This document shows positions 16,039-23,128 of a stretch of DNA of 42,900 nt, in pieces; positions within the stretch are counted from its first letter, which is position 1; every line of letters starts with the position of its first letter. A program made the position numbers and the translations under genes. Origin of the DNA: Anaerolineae bacterium (GTDB taxonomy: Bacteria > Chloroflexota > Anaerolineae > Aggregatilineales > Phototrophicaceae); NCBI GenBank assembly GCA_016789005.1, contig JAEURA010000108.1, forward strand, positions 1-42,900. The letters run 5' to 3'. The notes under the pieces are model-generated. The model did no database searches. It saw nothing but the letters and a program-made list of their open reading frames with translations, and had not been told where the DNA came from.

Positions 16039-16152
16039 CGCCTGCAAACGGCTCATCTCGCCCCGTTTCGCTGCGCTCAACCGCTCCTATTGGAGAGGGG
16101 CAGGGGGTGAGGTTTCCGAGGTGAGGTTGTGTGAAAACCGGGTTTGCAGACA
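16039..16152. repeat. R2 MITE-like element with CTGCAAAC/GTTTGCAG ends
   Basis: The element starts with CTGCAAAC (16042-16049) and ends with GTTTGCAGACA (16142-16152). Inside are CCCCGTTTCGCTGCGCTCAACCGCTCC and TATTGGAGAGGGGCAGGGGGTGAGG, followed by GTGAGGTTGTGTGAAAACCGG. A closely related copy with perfect 11-bp ends lies at 41718-41822. Confidence 0.7.
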
Positions 16153-16158
16153 CGCGCT

Positions 16159-16322
16159 AGAGGCTGTTATGCACTTTACCCCCTCTTCTCCCACACAAGC
16201 GGGAAGAAGGGGAGATTTGCGCGGGGTTTTGTCCCTCTCCTCAGTTTACGCGGGAGGGGGACGGCTTGCGCAGCAAGCAGGGTGAGGGGAAATGAAATGC
16301 GATAAAGTTCATTACAGGCTCT
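16159..16322. repeat. R2 MITE-like element with 18-bp terminal inverted repeats
   Basis: Left end AGAGGCTGTTATGCACTT (16159-16176), right end the reverse complement of AGAGCCTGTAATGAACTT (16305-16322), 15 of 18 matching. Between them are two CCCTCTTCTCCC/GGGAAGAAGGGG-type hairpins. No open frame. It abuts the previous element, so two kinds of element are stacked in the 420-bp gap before the solute-binding gene. Confidence 0.7.
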
Positions 16323-16335
16323 CGGAGATACGGAA

Positions 16336-16378
16336 ACTCGCCGGGATTCTTGTCATAGTTGCGCGAACCCCGGCGAGT
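16336..16378 (+). promoter_or_regulatory. Inverted repeat upstream of the solute-binding protein gene
   Basis: ACTCGCCGGGATT (16336-16348) and AACCCCGGCGAGT (16366-16378) form a 13-bp arm pair with a single mismatch and a 17-nt loop. No T-tract follows. It lies 70 bp before the start codon, outside the R2 elements, and is either an operator for a dimeric repressor or an mRNA leader hairpin. Confidence 0.45.
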
Positions 16379-16447
16379 CACTACAATTACGGTCGCTTAA
16401 CATTTGCCGTCGTTCTTTTACGTAATCCTTTACCTGAGGGGGTCCCC

Positions 16448-18193
16448 ATGCTCCGAAAGTCCGCGTTTGTGCTGTTCTGCCTCTCCGCGTTGATCTGGGC
16501 GCTGCTGCTTGTGCCGGCGCTCAGCGCGCAGGGCGGCAACGTTGATGTCTACGGGCGCGAACTGCCCGCCGACGCCGCCAGCTATGACATGCAGGTCTGG
16601 ACGCAGCTCTGCGATTCGACCCGCACCGAAACGTCGTTCATGTCCGCCGTGACCGTCTACCAGCGCATCTGCGGCGACACCCACATGTTTGACAAACTGG
16701 GCGACTCGCTGGTCGATCTGGACGAGAACCTCGACCTGATCCCCGGCGCAGCCGAAAGCTGGGAGCCGTCCGAGGATGGGCTGTCCTGGACGTTCCACCT
16801 GCGCCCCGGTCAGGTGTGGACCGACGGCACGCCGCTCACCGCCGCCGACTATGTAGCGACCTTCCGTTACATGGCGGACCCGGATCACGCCTATGACTTC
16901 GTCTGGATGTGGCAGGGCATCATCAAGGGCTGGTCGGAAGCCGTCGCCGGCGAGATCACCCCGGAAGAGATCGGCATGGAAGCCGTCGATGACCTGACGC
17001 TGGTCATCCACACCGAAGGCGCGCGCCCCTACCTGCCCGGAACCGTCTACTTCTGGCCCCCGCTTCAGGCGAAGGCACTGGCGGAGATCGGTCCCAACTA
17101 CGTGCTCGACCCGGCGACCAGCGTGTCGTCCGGTCCCTTCGTCCTCAAGGAATTCGTCGCAGGCGACCATCTGTACCTCGAAGCCAACCCGGCATATACC
17201 GGCTACCGCAAGCCGTTCCTGCGCGAACTGCGCGGCATCTATGGCGACCAGCTCAACGGCAGCTTCCTCGCCTTCCAGAACGGCGACGTGGACCGCGTCA
17301 ACTACGTCCACATCAGCCCGGCGGACTTCGAGGTCATCGCCGCCGACGAAGTGCTGCGCACCCACTACCTGCCGAACTTCGGCGATTTCCGCACCGACTA
17401 TCTGTTCTTCGACACCTACACCGCGCCGTTCGACAGCCTGCAGGTCCGCCAGGCGTTCGCCAAGGCGCTCGACCGGGAGTCGATTGTCAGCAACATCATC
17501 GGCGAGCAGTTCGGCATCCCGGCGTACAGCTTCCTGGCGCCCGGCTTCCCGGCTTCCGACACCGAAGGCGCGCTGAGGGACATCCAGGCGTACGACTGCC
17601 CGGCGGCGCAGGCGCTGCTGGCGGAAGCCGGCTACCCCAACGGCGAAGGCTTCCCGGCGGTGGAAATGAAGCTGCGCGGCGAAAGCGATGCGCGCGCCAA
17701 CTGGTTCATCGCCTCGGCGGCGTCGATCAGCGAATGCCTCGGCGTCGAGATCACCGTCAACAACATGCAGTTCTCGGAATTCATGGAAGGCATTCTGGCG
17801 CGCCCGACAACCATCCAGTTCGGCGCTGTGTCCTACGGTATGGACTACCTCGATCCGTCGAACATGCTCGGCGTGTGGGTCTCGACCGGTCGTCACTCCT
17901 GGCGCAATGCCGAATTCGATCAGCTGGTGACCGACGCCGGCGTGCTGGTGGGCGATCCTGAAGGACGCACCCAGATGTACAAGGATGCCGAGCGCCTCCT
18001 GGTCGAAGATGTCGGCGGCGTGTTCCTCGTCCACCGCATCCAGGGCGACCTCTTCCAGCCGTACATCGCCGGCGACTGCCTGCGTCCTGATCGTCAGGGA
18101 GTCTCGGCGCTGCACTGGGGCAATGACTGGTGCTGGGGTTCGTTCTATATCACCAACGAAGTGGCGAACTTCGACACCTATCGCAGCCGCTAA
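16448..18193 (+). CDS. ABC transporter substrate-binding protein, family 5 (peptide/oligosaccharide type)
   Basis: 581 residues. An N-terminal signal peptide (LSALIWALLLVPALSAQ) directs export; there is no lipobox cysteine, so retention outside the cell must rely on the hydrophobic segment or another means. The SBP_bac_5 domain is clear: LIPGAAESWEPSEDGLSWTF, LRPGQVWTDGTPLTAADYVATFRYMADPDH, VSSGPFVLKEF and VRQAFAKALDRESIV, followed by the second lobe with LLAEAGYPNGEGFP. Such proteins capture oligopeptides, nickel or oligosaccharides. The ATG at 16448 follows GAGGGGG at five bases. It is first in an operon with two permease genes; a strong hairpin separates it from the first of these, consistent with binding protein being made in excess. 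Confidence 0.93.
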   Translation: MLRKSAFVLFCLSALIWALLLVPALSAQGGNVDVYGRELPADAASYDMQVWTQLCDSTRTETSFMSAVTVYQRICGDTHMFDKLGDSLVDLDENLDLIPGAAESWEPSEDGLSWTFHLRPGQVWTDGTPLTAADYVATFRYMADPDHAYDFVWMWQGIIKGWSEAVAGEITPEEIGMEAVDDLTLVIHTEGARPYLPGTVYFWPPLQAKALAEIGPNYVLDPATSVSSGPFVLKEFVAGDHLYLEANPAYTGYRKPFLRELRGIYGDQLNGSFLAFQNGDVDRVNYVHISPADFEVIAADEVLRTHYLPNFGDFRTDYLFFDTYTAPFDSLQVRQAFAKALDRESIVSNIIGEQFGIPAYSFLAPGFPASDTEGALRDIQAYDCPAAQALLAEAGYPNGEGFPAVEMKLRGESDARANWFIASAASISECLGVEITVNNMQFSEFMEGILARPTTIQFGAVSYGMDYLDPSNMLGVWVSTGRHSWRNAEFDQLVTDAGVLVGDPEGRTQMYKDAERLLVEDVGGVFLVHRIQGDLFQPYIAGDCLRPDRQGVSALHWGNDWCWGSFYITNEVANFDTYRSR

Positions 18194-18207
18194 ACGCTCA
18201 CCTCACT

Positions 18208-18244
18208 CCTCTCTCCAGGCGAGCAGCGCTTGCCTGGAGAGAGG
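18208..18244 (+). repeat. Strong hairpin (R2 type) between binding-protein and permease genes
   Basis: CCTCTCTCCAGGC and GCCTGGAGAGAGG form a perfect 13-bp stem with an 11-nt loop, within CTCACCTCACT...GGGGCTTAGGGCTGAGG borders of the R2 family. It lies 15 bp after the binding-protein stop and 30 bp before the permease start. It could protect the upstream mRNA from 3' exonucleases or partly terminate transcription. Confidence 0.7.
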
Positions 18245-18273
18245 GGCTTAGGGCTGAGGCAAAAGGCTCACGC

Positions 18274-19245
18274 ATGACGCGCTACATTCTCGGACGAACG
18301 GCTGCCCTGATCTTCGTAATGCTGGCGGCATCCGCCATCGTCTTCGTCCTGATGAACAACATCCCCGGCGGACCTTTCAGCCTGGGAGAGCGCGGCTATT
18401 CGCCCGATGCCCTGGCGAATCTGGAACGCAAGTACGGGTTGGATAAGCCGCTGCTCGAACGCTACGTCAATTTCGTCGTCGGCGCGGTGCAGTTCGACTT
18501 CGGCTATTCGACGGCGGTGGCGGGCAGCCCGCCGGTCATCGATGTCATCCTGCGCACCTGGCCCGTGACTCTTCAGGTAGGCGCTTACACCATTGTCCTG
18601 GCATTCGGGTTAGGGCTGGTGATGGGCACTTTCGCCGCCTACCATCGCAACAGCCCGCTCGATAATTTCATCACTTTCACGGCGACGCTCGGCATCGTCC
18701 TGCCGAACTTCATTATCGCCACGTTTTTATTGTTCATCTTCGGCTTTCAGAACGGCTGGGGCGACCCGAACAAGATCATCATCGGTCCCCTGACGCCGGG
18801 CGGGACGCCGGTGCTGGGCTGGGACTACTTTTTGCCGGTCATCACCTATGCCCTCGCGCCGATGGCGCTGGTGGCGCGCTACACCCGCGCCGCCGTCTCT
18901 GAGGCGCTCGGTGCCGATTATCTGCGCACGGCGCGCGCCAAAGGGCTGACCGACCGGACGATCATGGTGCGCCACGTCTTTCGCAACGCCATGATCCCGC
19001 TGCTGACGGTGCTGCTGCCGCAGATTCCCAACCTGCTCACCGGCTCGCTGTTCATCGAAGTGGTCTACGGCATTCCGGGCTTGGGCAAGTTCTTCGTGAC
19101 CAGCATTCTTAACCGCGATTACCCCATGACGATGGCGCTGATCCTGCTGATCGCCTTCTTCTGGGGGCTGACCTATCTCATCACCGACATCCTGTATATG
19201 GTGGTCGATCCGCGCGTGCGGCTGACTTCCAGCCGCGCCCGCTGA
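18274..19245 (+). CDS. ABC transporter permease, DppB/OppB type
   Basis: 323-residue inner-membrane permease. The N-terminus TRYILGRTAALIFVMLAASAIVFVLM is the usual first helix, then IPGGPF and the glycine-rich loop. Six helices are expected; the cytoplasmic EAA loop that contacts the ATPase reads EALGADYLRTARAKGLTDRTIMVRHVFRNAMIPLLTVL. The final FFVTSILNRDYPMTMALILLIAFFWGLTYLITDILYMVVDPRVR is typical. ATG 18274 was chosen because it begins at the first helix; upstream sequence is the repeat hairpin. It works with the following permease to import the ligand of the preceding binding protein. No ATP-binding subunits follow, unlike a complete dpp/opp operon. Confidence 0.94.
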   Translation: MTRYILGRTAALIFVMLAASAIVFVLMNNIPGGPFSLGERGYSPDALANLERKYGLDKPLLERYVNFVVGAVQFDFGYSTAVAGSPPVIDVILRTWPVTLQVGAYTIVLAFGLGLVMGTFAAYHRNSPLDNFITFTATLGIVLPNFIIATFLLFIFGFQNGWGDPNKIIIGPLTPGGTPVLGWDYFLPVITYALAPMALVARYTRAAVSEALGADYLRTARAKGLTDRTIMVRHVFRNAMIPLLTVLLPQIPNLLTGSLFIEVVYGIPGLGKFFVTSILNRDYPMTMALILLIAFFWGLTYLITDILYMVVDPRVRLTSSRAR

Positions 19246-19278
19246 TCTGCGCAATCCTGATGCGATCCTGATGAAGGC

Positions 19279-20199
19279 ATGAACGAACCGCTTATGTCCA
19301 CCAACGCCGCGCCGGTCACCGTCATCGACAAACCCCTGGTCCACCGCAGCCTGTGGAGTGACGCCCTGCGCCGCTTCCGTCGCAACCGGCTGGCGATGCT
19401 GGGCGTGGCGATCCTCTTCCTGCTACTGTTCATGGCGGTCTTCGCCGATGTGCTCGCGCCTTACGACTTTGATCGGGTGTTCTTCACCCGCCGCGCCAGC
19501 ACGCTGCCCTTCACCTTCCCCGAACACCCTCTCGGCTTGGATGGTTCCAGCCGCGATTACCTGACTCGCCTGATCTACGGCGCGCGCACCTCGATGTTCG
19601 TCGGCATCGCCGTGCCGACCATCGCCTTCCTGATCGGCATCCCACTGGGCGCAATCAGCGGCTACTGGGGGGGACGGGTTGATTTTCTGATCCAGCGCGT
19701 GGTCGACGTCATGACCGCTGTGCCGCCGCTGCTGTTCACCATCTTCCTGCTCAGCGTCATGGGGTCCGGCGTGGGCAACGTCATCTTCGCCCTGGCGATC
19801 ACCAGCTGGATCGAGCCGACACGTCTGGCGCGCGCCCAGTTCCTCACCTACCGCGACCGCGAATTCGTCACCGCCGCGCGCGCCCTCGCCGCCGGCGACT
19901 GGCGGATCATCCTGCTGCACATCCTGCCCAATGCCATCTCGCCGCTGCTGGTCGCTTTCACCCTGGCGATCCCGCTGGCGATCTTTGCCGAAGCCGGGCT
20001 GAGCTTCCTGGGCATTGGCATCACCGAGCCGACCCCCAGCTGGGGCAAGATGGTCGGGTCAGGCATTGGCAGTTCCATTCGCGTTTACTATCATCTGGCG
20101 ATGTTCCCGACGATCCTGGTCGCGCTGACCATGCTCGGCTTCTCGTTCGTCGGCGACGGTCTGCAGGAAGCGCTCGATCCGAGCCGATCCACGCGCTAG
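19279..20199 (+). CDS. ABC transporter permease, DppC/OppC type
   Basis: 306 residues, second permease of the pair. The N-terminal cytoplasmic tail has the DppC-type SLWSDALRRFRRNRLAMLGVAIL, then the first helix, followed by PLGLDGSSRDYLTRLIYGARTSMFVGI, where LGxDxxxRDxxxRxxxGxR is the family signature. The EAA loop is REFVTAARALAAGDWRIILLHILPNAISPLLVAFTLAIP, followed by LSFLGIGITEPTPSWGKMV. The start is uncertain between ATG 19279 and an in-frame ATG at 19294; neither has an ideal ribosome-binding site. The stop codon lies inside the left end of an R2 element, so the operon may once have continued with ATPase genes that are now absent. Confidence 0.94.
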   Translation: MNEPLMSTNAAPVTVIDKPLVHRSLWSDALRRFRRNRLAMLGVAILFLLLFMAVFADVLAPYDFDRVFFTRRASTLPFTFPEHPLGLDGSSRDYLTRLIYGARTSMFVGIAVPTIAFLIGIPLGAISGYWGGRVDFLIQRVVDVMTAVPPLLFTIFLLSVMGSGVGNVIFALAITSWIEPTRLARAQFLTYRDREFVTAARALAAGDWRIILLHILPNAISPLLVAFTLAIPLAIFAEAGLSFLGIGITEPTPSWGKMVGSGIGSSIRVYYHLAMFPTILVALTMLGFSFVGDGLQEALDPSRSTR

Positions 20200-20346
20200 C
20201 GCGTGTCATGTACTTGCCCCCCTCACCCCCCCTTCTCCCACGCAAGCGGGGCGAAGGGGGAGTCAAGTCCCCTCTCCTCGTTTACGTGGGAGAGGGGATC
20301 AAGGGGTGAGGGGAACTGCTTGCCGGGTAAGTGCATAAGAGGCTCC
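20198..20346. repeat. R2 MITE-like element after the permease genes
   Basis: The right end is the reverse complement of GGAGCCTCTTATGCACTT (20329-20346), the left end AGCGCGTGTCATGTACTT (20198-20215), which match the AGAGGCTGTTATGCACTT end of the 16-kb element at 15 and 13 of 18 positions. Inside are CCCCCTTCTCCC...GGGGCGAAGGGGGAG and CCCCTCTCCTCG...GGGAGAGGGG hairpins. The left end overlaps the permease stop codon. Confidence 0.65.
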
Positions 20347-20400
20347 AGAAGCGTATGATTATGTTGGCACTGAAATCGTAATGTGCGGGGGCGGATTTCT

Positions 20401-20940
20401 ATGAACAATCAGAGCTTCGCTGACCTTCGGATCACCCTGTCCCGGCGGCTGTCAATCGGCTTCAGCCTCCTGCTGATCGCTGCGCTGGCGGCGTGCGGCG
20501 GCGCGCCGGCTGAAACGCCGGCATCAGGCGCGGCGACCCGCCCGCCTGCCGGAGGTGCGCCGGCGACTATCGGCATCCCGACCTACGTCTTTGTCGAGCC
20601 TACCGTCACGCTGCCGGTGACGACTGCGCCGGAAGCGACGGCAGAAGCGACGGCGCAGGAAGCCGTCATCGCGGCGCTGGACCCGCAGGCGGTCGAACGC
20701 GGGCGCGGGCGTTACGAAGCCCTGGAATGCGGCGAGTGTCACGGCGCGAACGGCGAAGGCGGCGATGAAGAAGGCACGTCGCTGCTCGAATTCGCCATGA
20801 GCGACGACGACTTCATCAGCTTCATGCGCTCTGGCGGCGAGCTGGGTGTCGATCACCAGTATTCCACCAACCGGCTGAGCGCTTCGGGCGGCGCAAACCT
20901 CTATCAGTATCTCGTCTCGCTGGCGCAAGGGGCATCGTGA
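20401..20940 (+). CDS. c-type cytochrome lipoprotein
   Basis: 179 residues. A basic start and hydrophobic helix end in a lipobox, LIAALAAC (lipidated Cys about residue 32), so the protein should be anchored to the outer face of the cytoplasmic membrane. A Pro/Thr/Ala-rich linker (35-90) leads to a single class-I-like heme domain with the binding motif CGECH (Cys110, Cys113, His114) in RGRYEALECGECHGANGEGG. Methionines follow in EFAMSDDDFISFMRSGG, either of which could be the axial ligand. The tail ANLYQYLVSLAQ is the expected last helix. The ATG at 20401 has GGGGGCGGA upstream. It overlaps the next gene by 4 bases (GTGA), so they are translationally coupled; both may serve one membrane redox unit. 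Confidence 0.87.
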   Translation: MNNQSFADLRITLSRRLSIGFSLLLIAALAACGGAPAETPASGAATRPPAGGAPATIGIPTYVFVEPTVTLPVTTAPEATAEATAQEAVIAALDPQAVERGRGRYEALECGECHGANGEGGDEEGTSLLEFAMSDDDFISFMRSGGELGVDHQYSTNRLSASGGANLYQYLVSLAQGAS

Positions 20941-21467
20941 AGGCTTCAGCCAGAGCATCGAGCGGCGACCGGCGGCTGTTCTTCATCAGCCTGATCGTCT
21001 TCGCGCTGACGGCGGCGGTCGCCGTCGTCTTTCTGCTGACGCGCAGCGCCCCGACGGCACAGACCCCGGCGGATCAGAGCGGGCAGACCGGCATCCCGGT
21101 CGAAAGCGGCTTCAGCGATCCCGCCGAACGCTCGGCAGCGCTCAGCGCCGCCGGGGAAATTCTGCCCGCCCTCGATGAGATCGCCGGGCAGGTCGAAGCC
21201 TGCGACGCCTACCGCGAAGAACGGCGAACGCAGATGAACATCCACATCACCTGGATCAGGAATCCCGACGCCATCCCCGCCGATATCCTGCTGGCGCTGG
21301 GCGAGAACCCCATCGGCAGGCTCCTCTTCGGCATGGCGACCTATACCTCCATCGAGTGGCGGCTGGCGGAACGCCCTGCCGATTCCTGCCTGCTGCCCAT
21401 CGGGCAGGCGCTGAATCAGGCGATGACGGCGGTCGGCGAAACGCCCCTGGAGGAGTTCGAAGGCTGA
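20937..21467 (+). CDS. Membrane-anchored protein of unknown function, coupled to cytochrome c gene
   Basis: 176 residues, starting with GTG overlapping the stop codon of the cytochrome gene. A single N-terminal helix, RLFFISLIVFALTAAVAVVFLL (about 12-33), followed by a polar linker (TAQTPADQSGQTG), points to a signal-anchor with the rest outside. The soluble part is mostly helical: AERSAALSAAGEILPALDEIAGQVEACDAYREERRTQMNIHITWI and a Cys pair (one in VEACDAY, one in DSCLLPIGQ) that could form a disulfide. No heme motif. I do not recognise a family. Tight coupling to the cytochrome lipoprotein suggests an assembly partner or subunit of it. Confidence 0.72.
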   Translation: MKASARASSGDRRLFFISLIVFALTAAVAVVFLLTRSAPTAQTPADQSGQTGIPVESGFSDPAERSAALSAAGEILPALDEIAGQVEACDAYREERRTQMNIHITWIRNPDAIPADILLALGENPIGRLLFGMATYTSIEWRLAERPADSCLLPIGQALNQAMTAVGETPLEEFEG

Positions 21468-21486
21468 TCGTGTTCATGAGGAAGGC

Positions 21487-22461
21487 ATGATGGCAGACGT
21501 GATCGCGCTGGGCGAGACCATGCTGCGCTTCACCCCGTTCAGCTATGGACGGCTGGAGACGGCGCAGAGTCTTCAGGTTCATGTCGGCGGCAGCGAGTCG
21601 AACATGCTGGTCGGGCTGGCGCGCTTGGGTCTGGATGCCCTCTGGCTGTCCCGGCTGACGCGCAGCGGCTTGGGCGCGCACATCGCCAACGCCCTGCGCG
21701 CCCAGGGCGTCGATACCCGCCGCATCGTCTGGACCGATGACGACCGCGTGGGCACGTTCTTCCTGGAAGAAGGATCGCCGCCGCGCGCCAGCCGGGTGAC
21801 CTACGACCGGAAGGGCAGCGCCATGTCGAAGATGCGCCCCGCCGACCTGCCGCTCGACCTGTTCACGCCGGGCGGCGCGCGCCTCTTCCACACCAGCGGC
21901 ATCACCCTGGCGATCAGCGATGAGGCGGCGGCGACGGCGCGCGAAGCGGTACGGCTGGCGAAAGCCGCCGGCTGGCAGGTCAGCTTCGACTTCAACTATC
22001 GCGCCAACCTGTGGACGAGCGAAGGGGCGCGGGCAGGCTGTGATCCGGTTGCTGCGCAGGCGGACCTGCTGTTCATCCCCCTGCGCGATTACGTGACGAT
22101 CTTCGGCGCGGACCCCGCCAGCACAGGCGAATCCGCGCTTGCCGACCTGCGCCGCCGCTATCCCGGCGCGACCATCGTCGTCACCCTGTCGTCGAACGGC
22201 GCGGCGGCGATCACCCCCGAAGGGCAGGTGCTTCAGCACGGCGCGGTCGAAGTCACGCCCATCGAGCGCCTGGGCACAGGCGACGCCTTCGTCGCCGGCT
22301 TTCTCTACGGCTATCTGACCGAAGGACTGACGGCGGCGCTGCCCTGGGCGACTGCCGCCGCTGCCTGGAAGATGACCCTCCCCGGCGATCTGGGTCTGCT
22401 GGATCGCGAGGCGCTTGCCGACCTGGTGCGGGGCGGCGGTGGGCGCGACATCCGCCGGTAA
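21487..22461 (+). CDS. PfkB-family sugar kinase, 2-keto-3-deoxygluconate kinase-like
   Basis: 324 residues of the ribokinase/PfkB fold. Substrate lid and N-terminal part: DVIALGETMLRFTP and VHVGGSESNMLVGLARLG, the first PfkB signature; middle: VSFDFNYRANLW, the DxNxRxxLW pattern typical of KDG kinases; C-terminal signature with the catalytic base: ERLGTGDAFVAGFLYGY (Asp of GTGD). KDG kinase phosphorylates 2-keto-3-deoxygluconate to KDPG in pectin/uronate and Entner-Doudoroff routes; related kinases act on fructose or other ketoses. The start is either of two adjacent ATGs (21487, 21490) behind GAGGAAGG. It follows the ABC permeases and cytochrome in one direction, so the transported solute may be an oligosaccharide, but that is inference. 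Confidence 0.85.
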   Translation: MMADVIALGETMLRFTPFSYGRLETAQSLQVHVGGSESNMLVGLARLGLDALWLSRLTRSGLGAHIANALRAQGVDTRRIVWTDDDRVGTFFLEEGSPPRASRVTYDRKGSAMSKMRPADLPLDLFTPGGARLFHTSGITLAISDEAAATAREAVRLAKAAGWQVSFDFNYRANLWTSEGARAGCDPVAAQADLLFIPLRDYVTIFGADPASTGESALADLRRRYPGATIVVTLSSNGAAAITPEGQVLQHGAVEVTPIERLGTGDAFVAGFLYGYLTEGLTAALPWATAAAAWKMTLPGDLGLLDREALADLVRGGGGRDIRR

Positions 22462-22494
22462 ATTCAGCCTCAAGCCTCAGGTGCGGTTTCCTAT

Positions 22495-22577
22495 TTCGGG
22501 CGAGCCGGCGGCTCGCCCCTACGGCACATGGATTGTAGGGGAGACCCGCCGGGTCTCCCGCGCGACTCGCCCGTTGA
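22495..22577 (+). repeat. R1 palindromic element
   Basis: GGGCGAGCCGGCGGCTCGCCC, CCCTACGG...TTGTAGGGG arms and GGAGACCCGCCGGGTCTCC are all present; both palindromes are perfect. The TCTCGCATC head and TTCTTTC tail are missing, so this is a core-only copy, directly before the convergent end of the GNAT gene. Confidence 0.7.
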
Positions 22578-22579
22578 AC

Positions 22580-23062
22580 TCACCGCAGGTCGTAGACCAT
22601 CCTGGGCAGCAGGCGTTCGGGGAAGTAGGTTGAAGACTTAAACCCGACCGTCTGCGCGCCCATGTGACGGTAGAACGGCTCGGCGAAAGGGTCGGCGTCC
22701 CAGATCATGCGCTCAAAACCCTCAGACCGTCCCAGGGTGACCGCCTGATCCCACAGCCGCCGACCCACCCCCTGCCCGATTCCCTCCGGGGCGACGAACA
22801 GATCATCCAGTTCCATTGTCTCCGGGTCGAGCGGGCGCAGCGCCAGGTAGCCGATCACCCTGCCGCCCTGTTCGTACACGTAAACCTGTTCTTCGGCGAT
22901 CTTCTCCGGCGTCACGCGCATATCTTCACGCCAGGTTTCCAGATATTCCGGCAGATAGCCCCAGTAGGCTTTCGAGCGGAAGACCAGATCGGTGAGAAGC
23001 GCGCTTTCGTCCAGGCGCGCGCGGCGAAGACCGCCTCTTGAATACGGGTCTTGAGCGTCCAT
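22580..23062 (-). CDS. GNAT family N-acetyltransferase
   Basis: 160 residues with the GNAT fold: N-terminal LRRARLDESALLTDLVFRSKAYWGY, then the central VIGYLALRPLDPETMELDDLFVAPEGIGQGVGRRLWDQAV. The acetyl-CoA pyrophosphate loop is GIGQGVGRRL (Q/RxxGxG/A type). The end AEPFYRHMGAQTVG is the standard motif B strand (PFYxxxGFxxxG). The substrate cannot be told. Start ATG 23062. On the same strand as murJ and 66 bp downstream of it, so the two may be co-transcribed. Confidence 0.92.
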   Translation of the reverse strand: MDAQDPYSRGGLRRARLDESALLTDLVFRSKAYWGYLPEYLETWREDMRVTPEKIAEEQVYVYEQGGRVIGYLALRPLDPETMELDDLFVAPEGIGQGVGRRLWDQAVTLGRSEGFERMIWDADPFAEPFYRHMGAQTVGFKSSTYFPERLLPRMVYDLR

Positions 23063-23128
23063 TGTCTCCTGATAACGGTGCAGAATCAGCCCTAAGGTTC
23101 GACTATTGTCCAGCCATTCGTGTTCGGG

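Noticed and set aside
16430..18115. 561-codon minus-strand open frame opposite the binding-protein gene
   Set aside because: Shadow frame; the opposite strand has signal peptide and family motifs.
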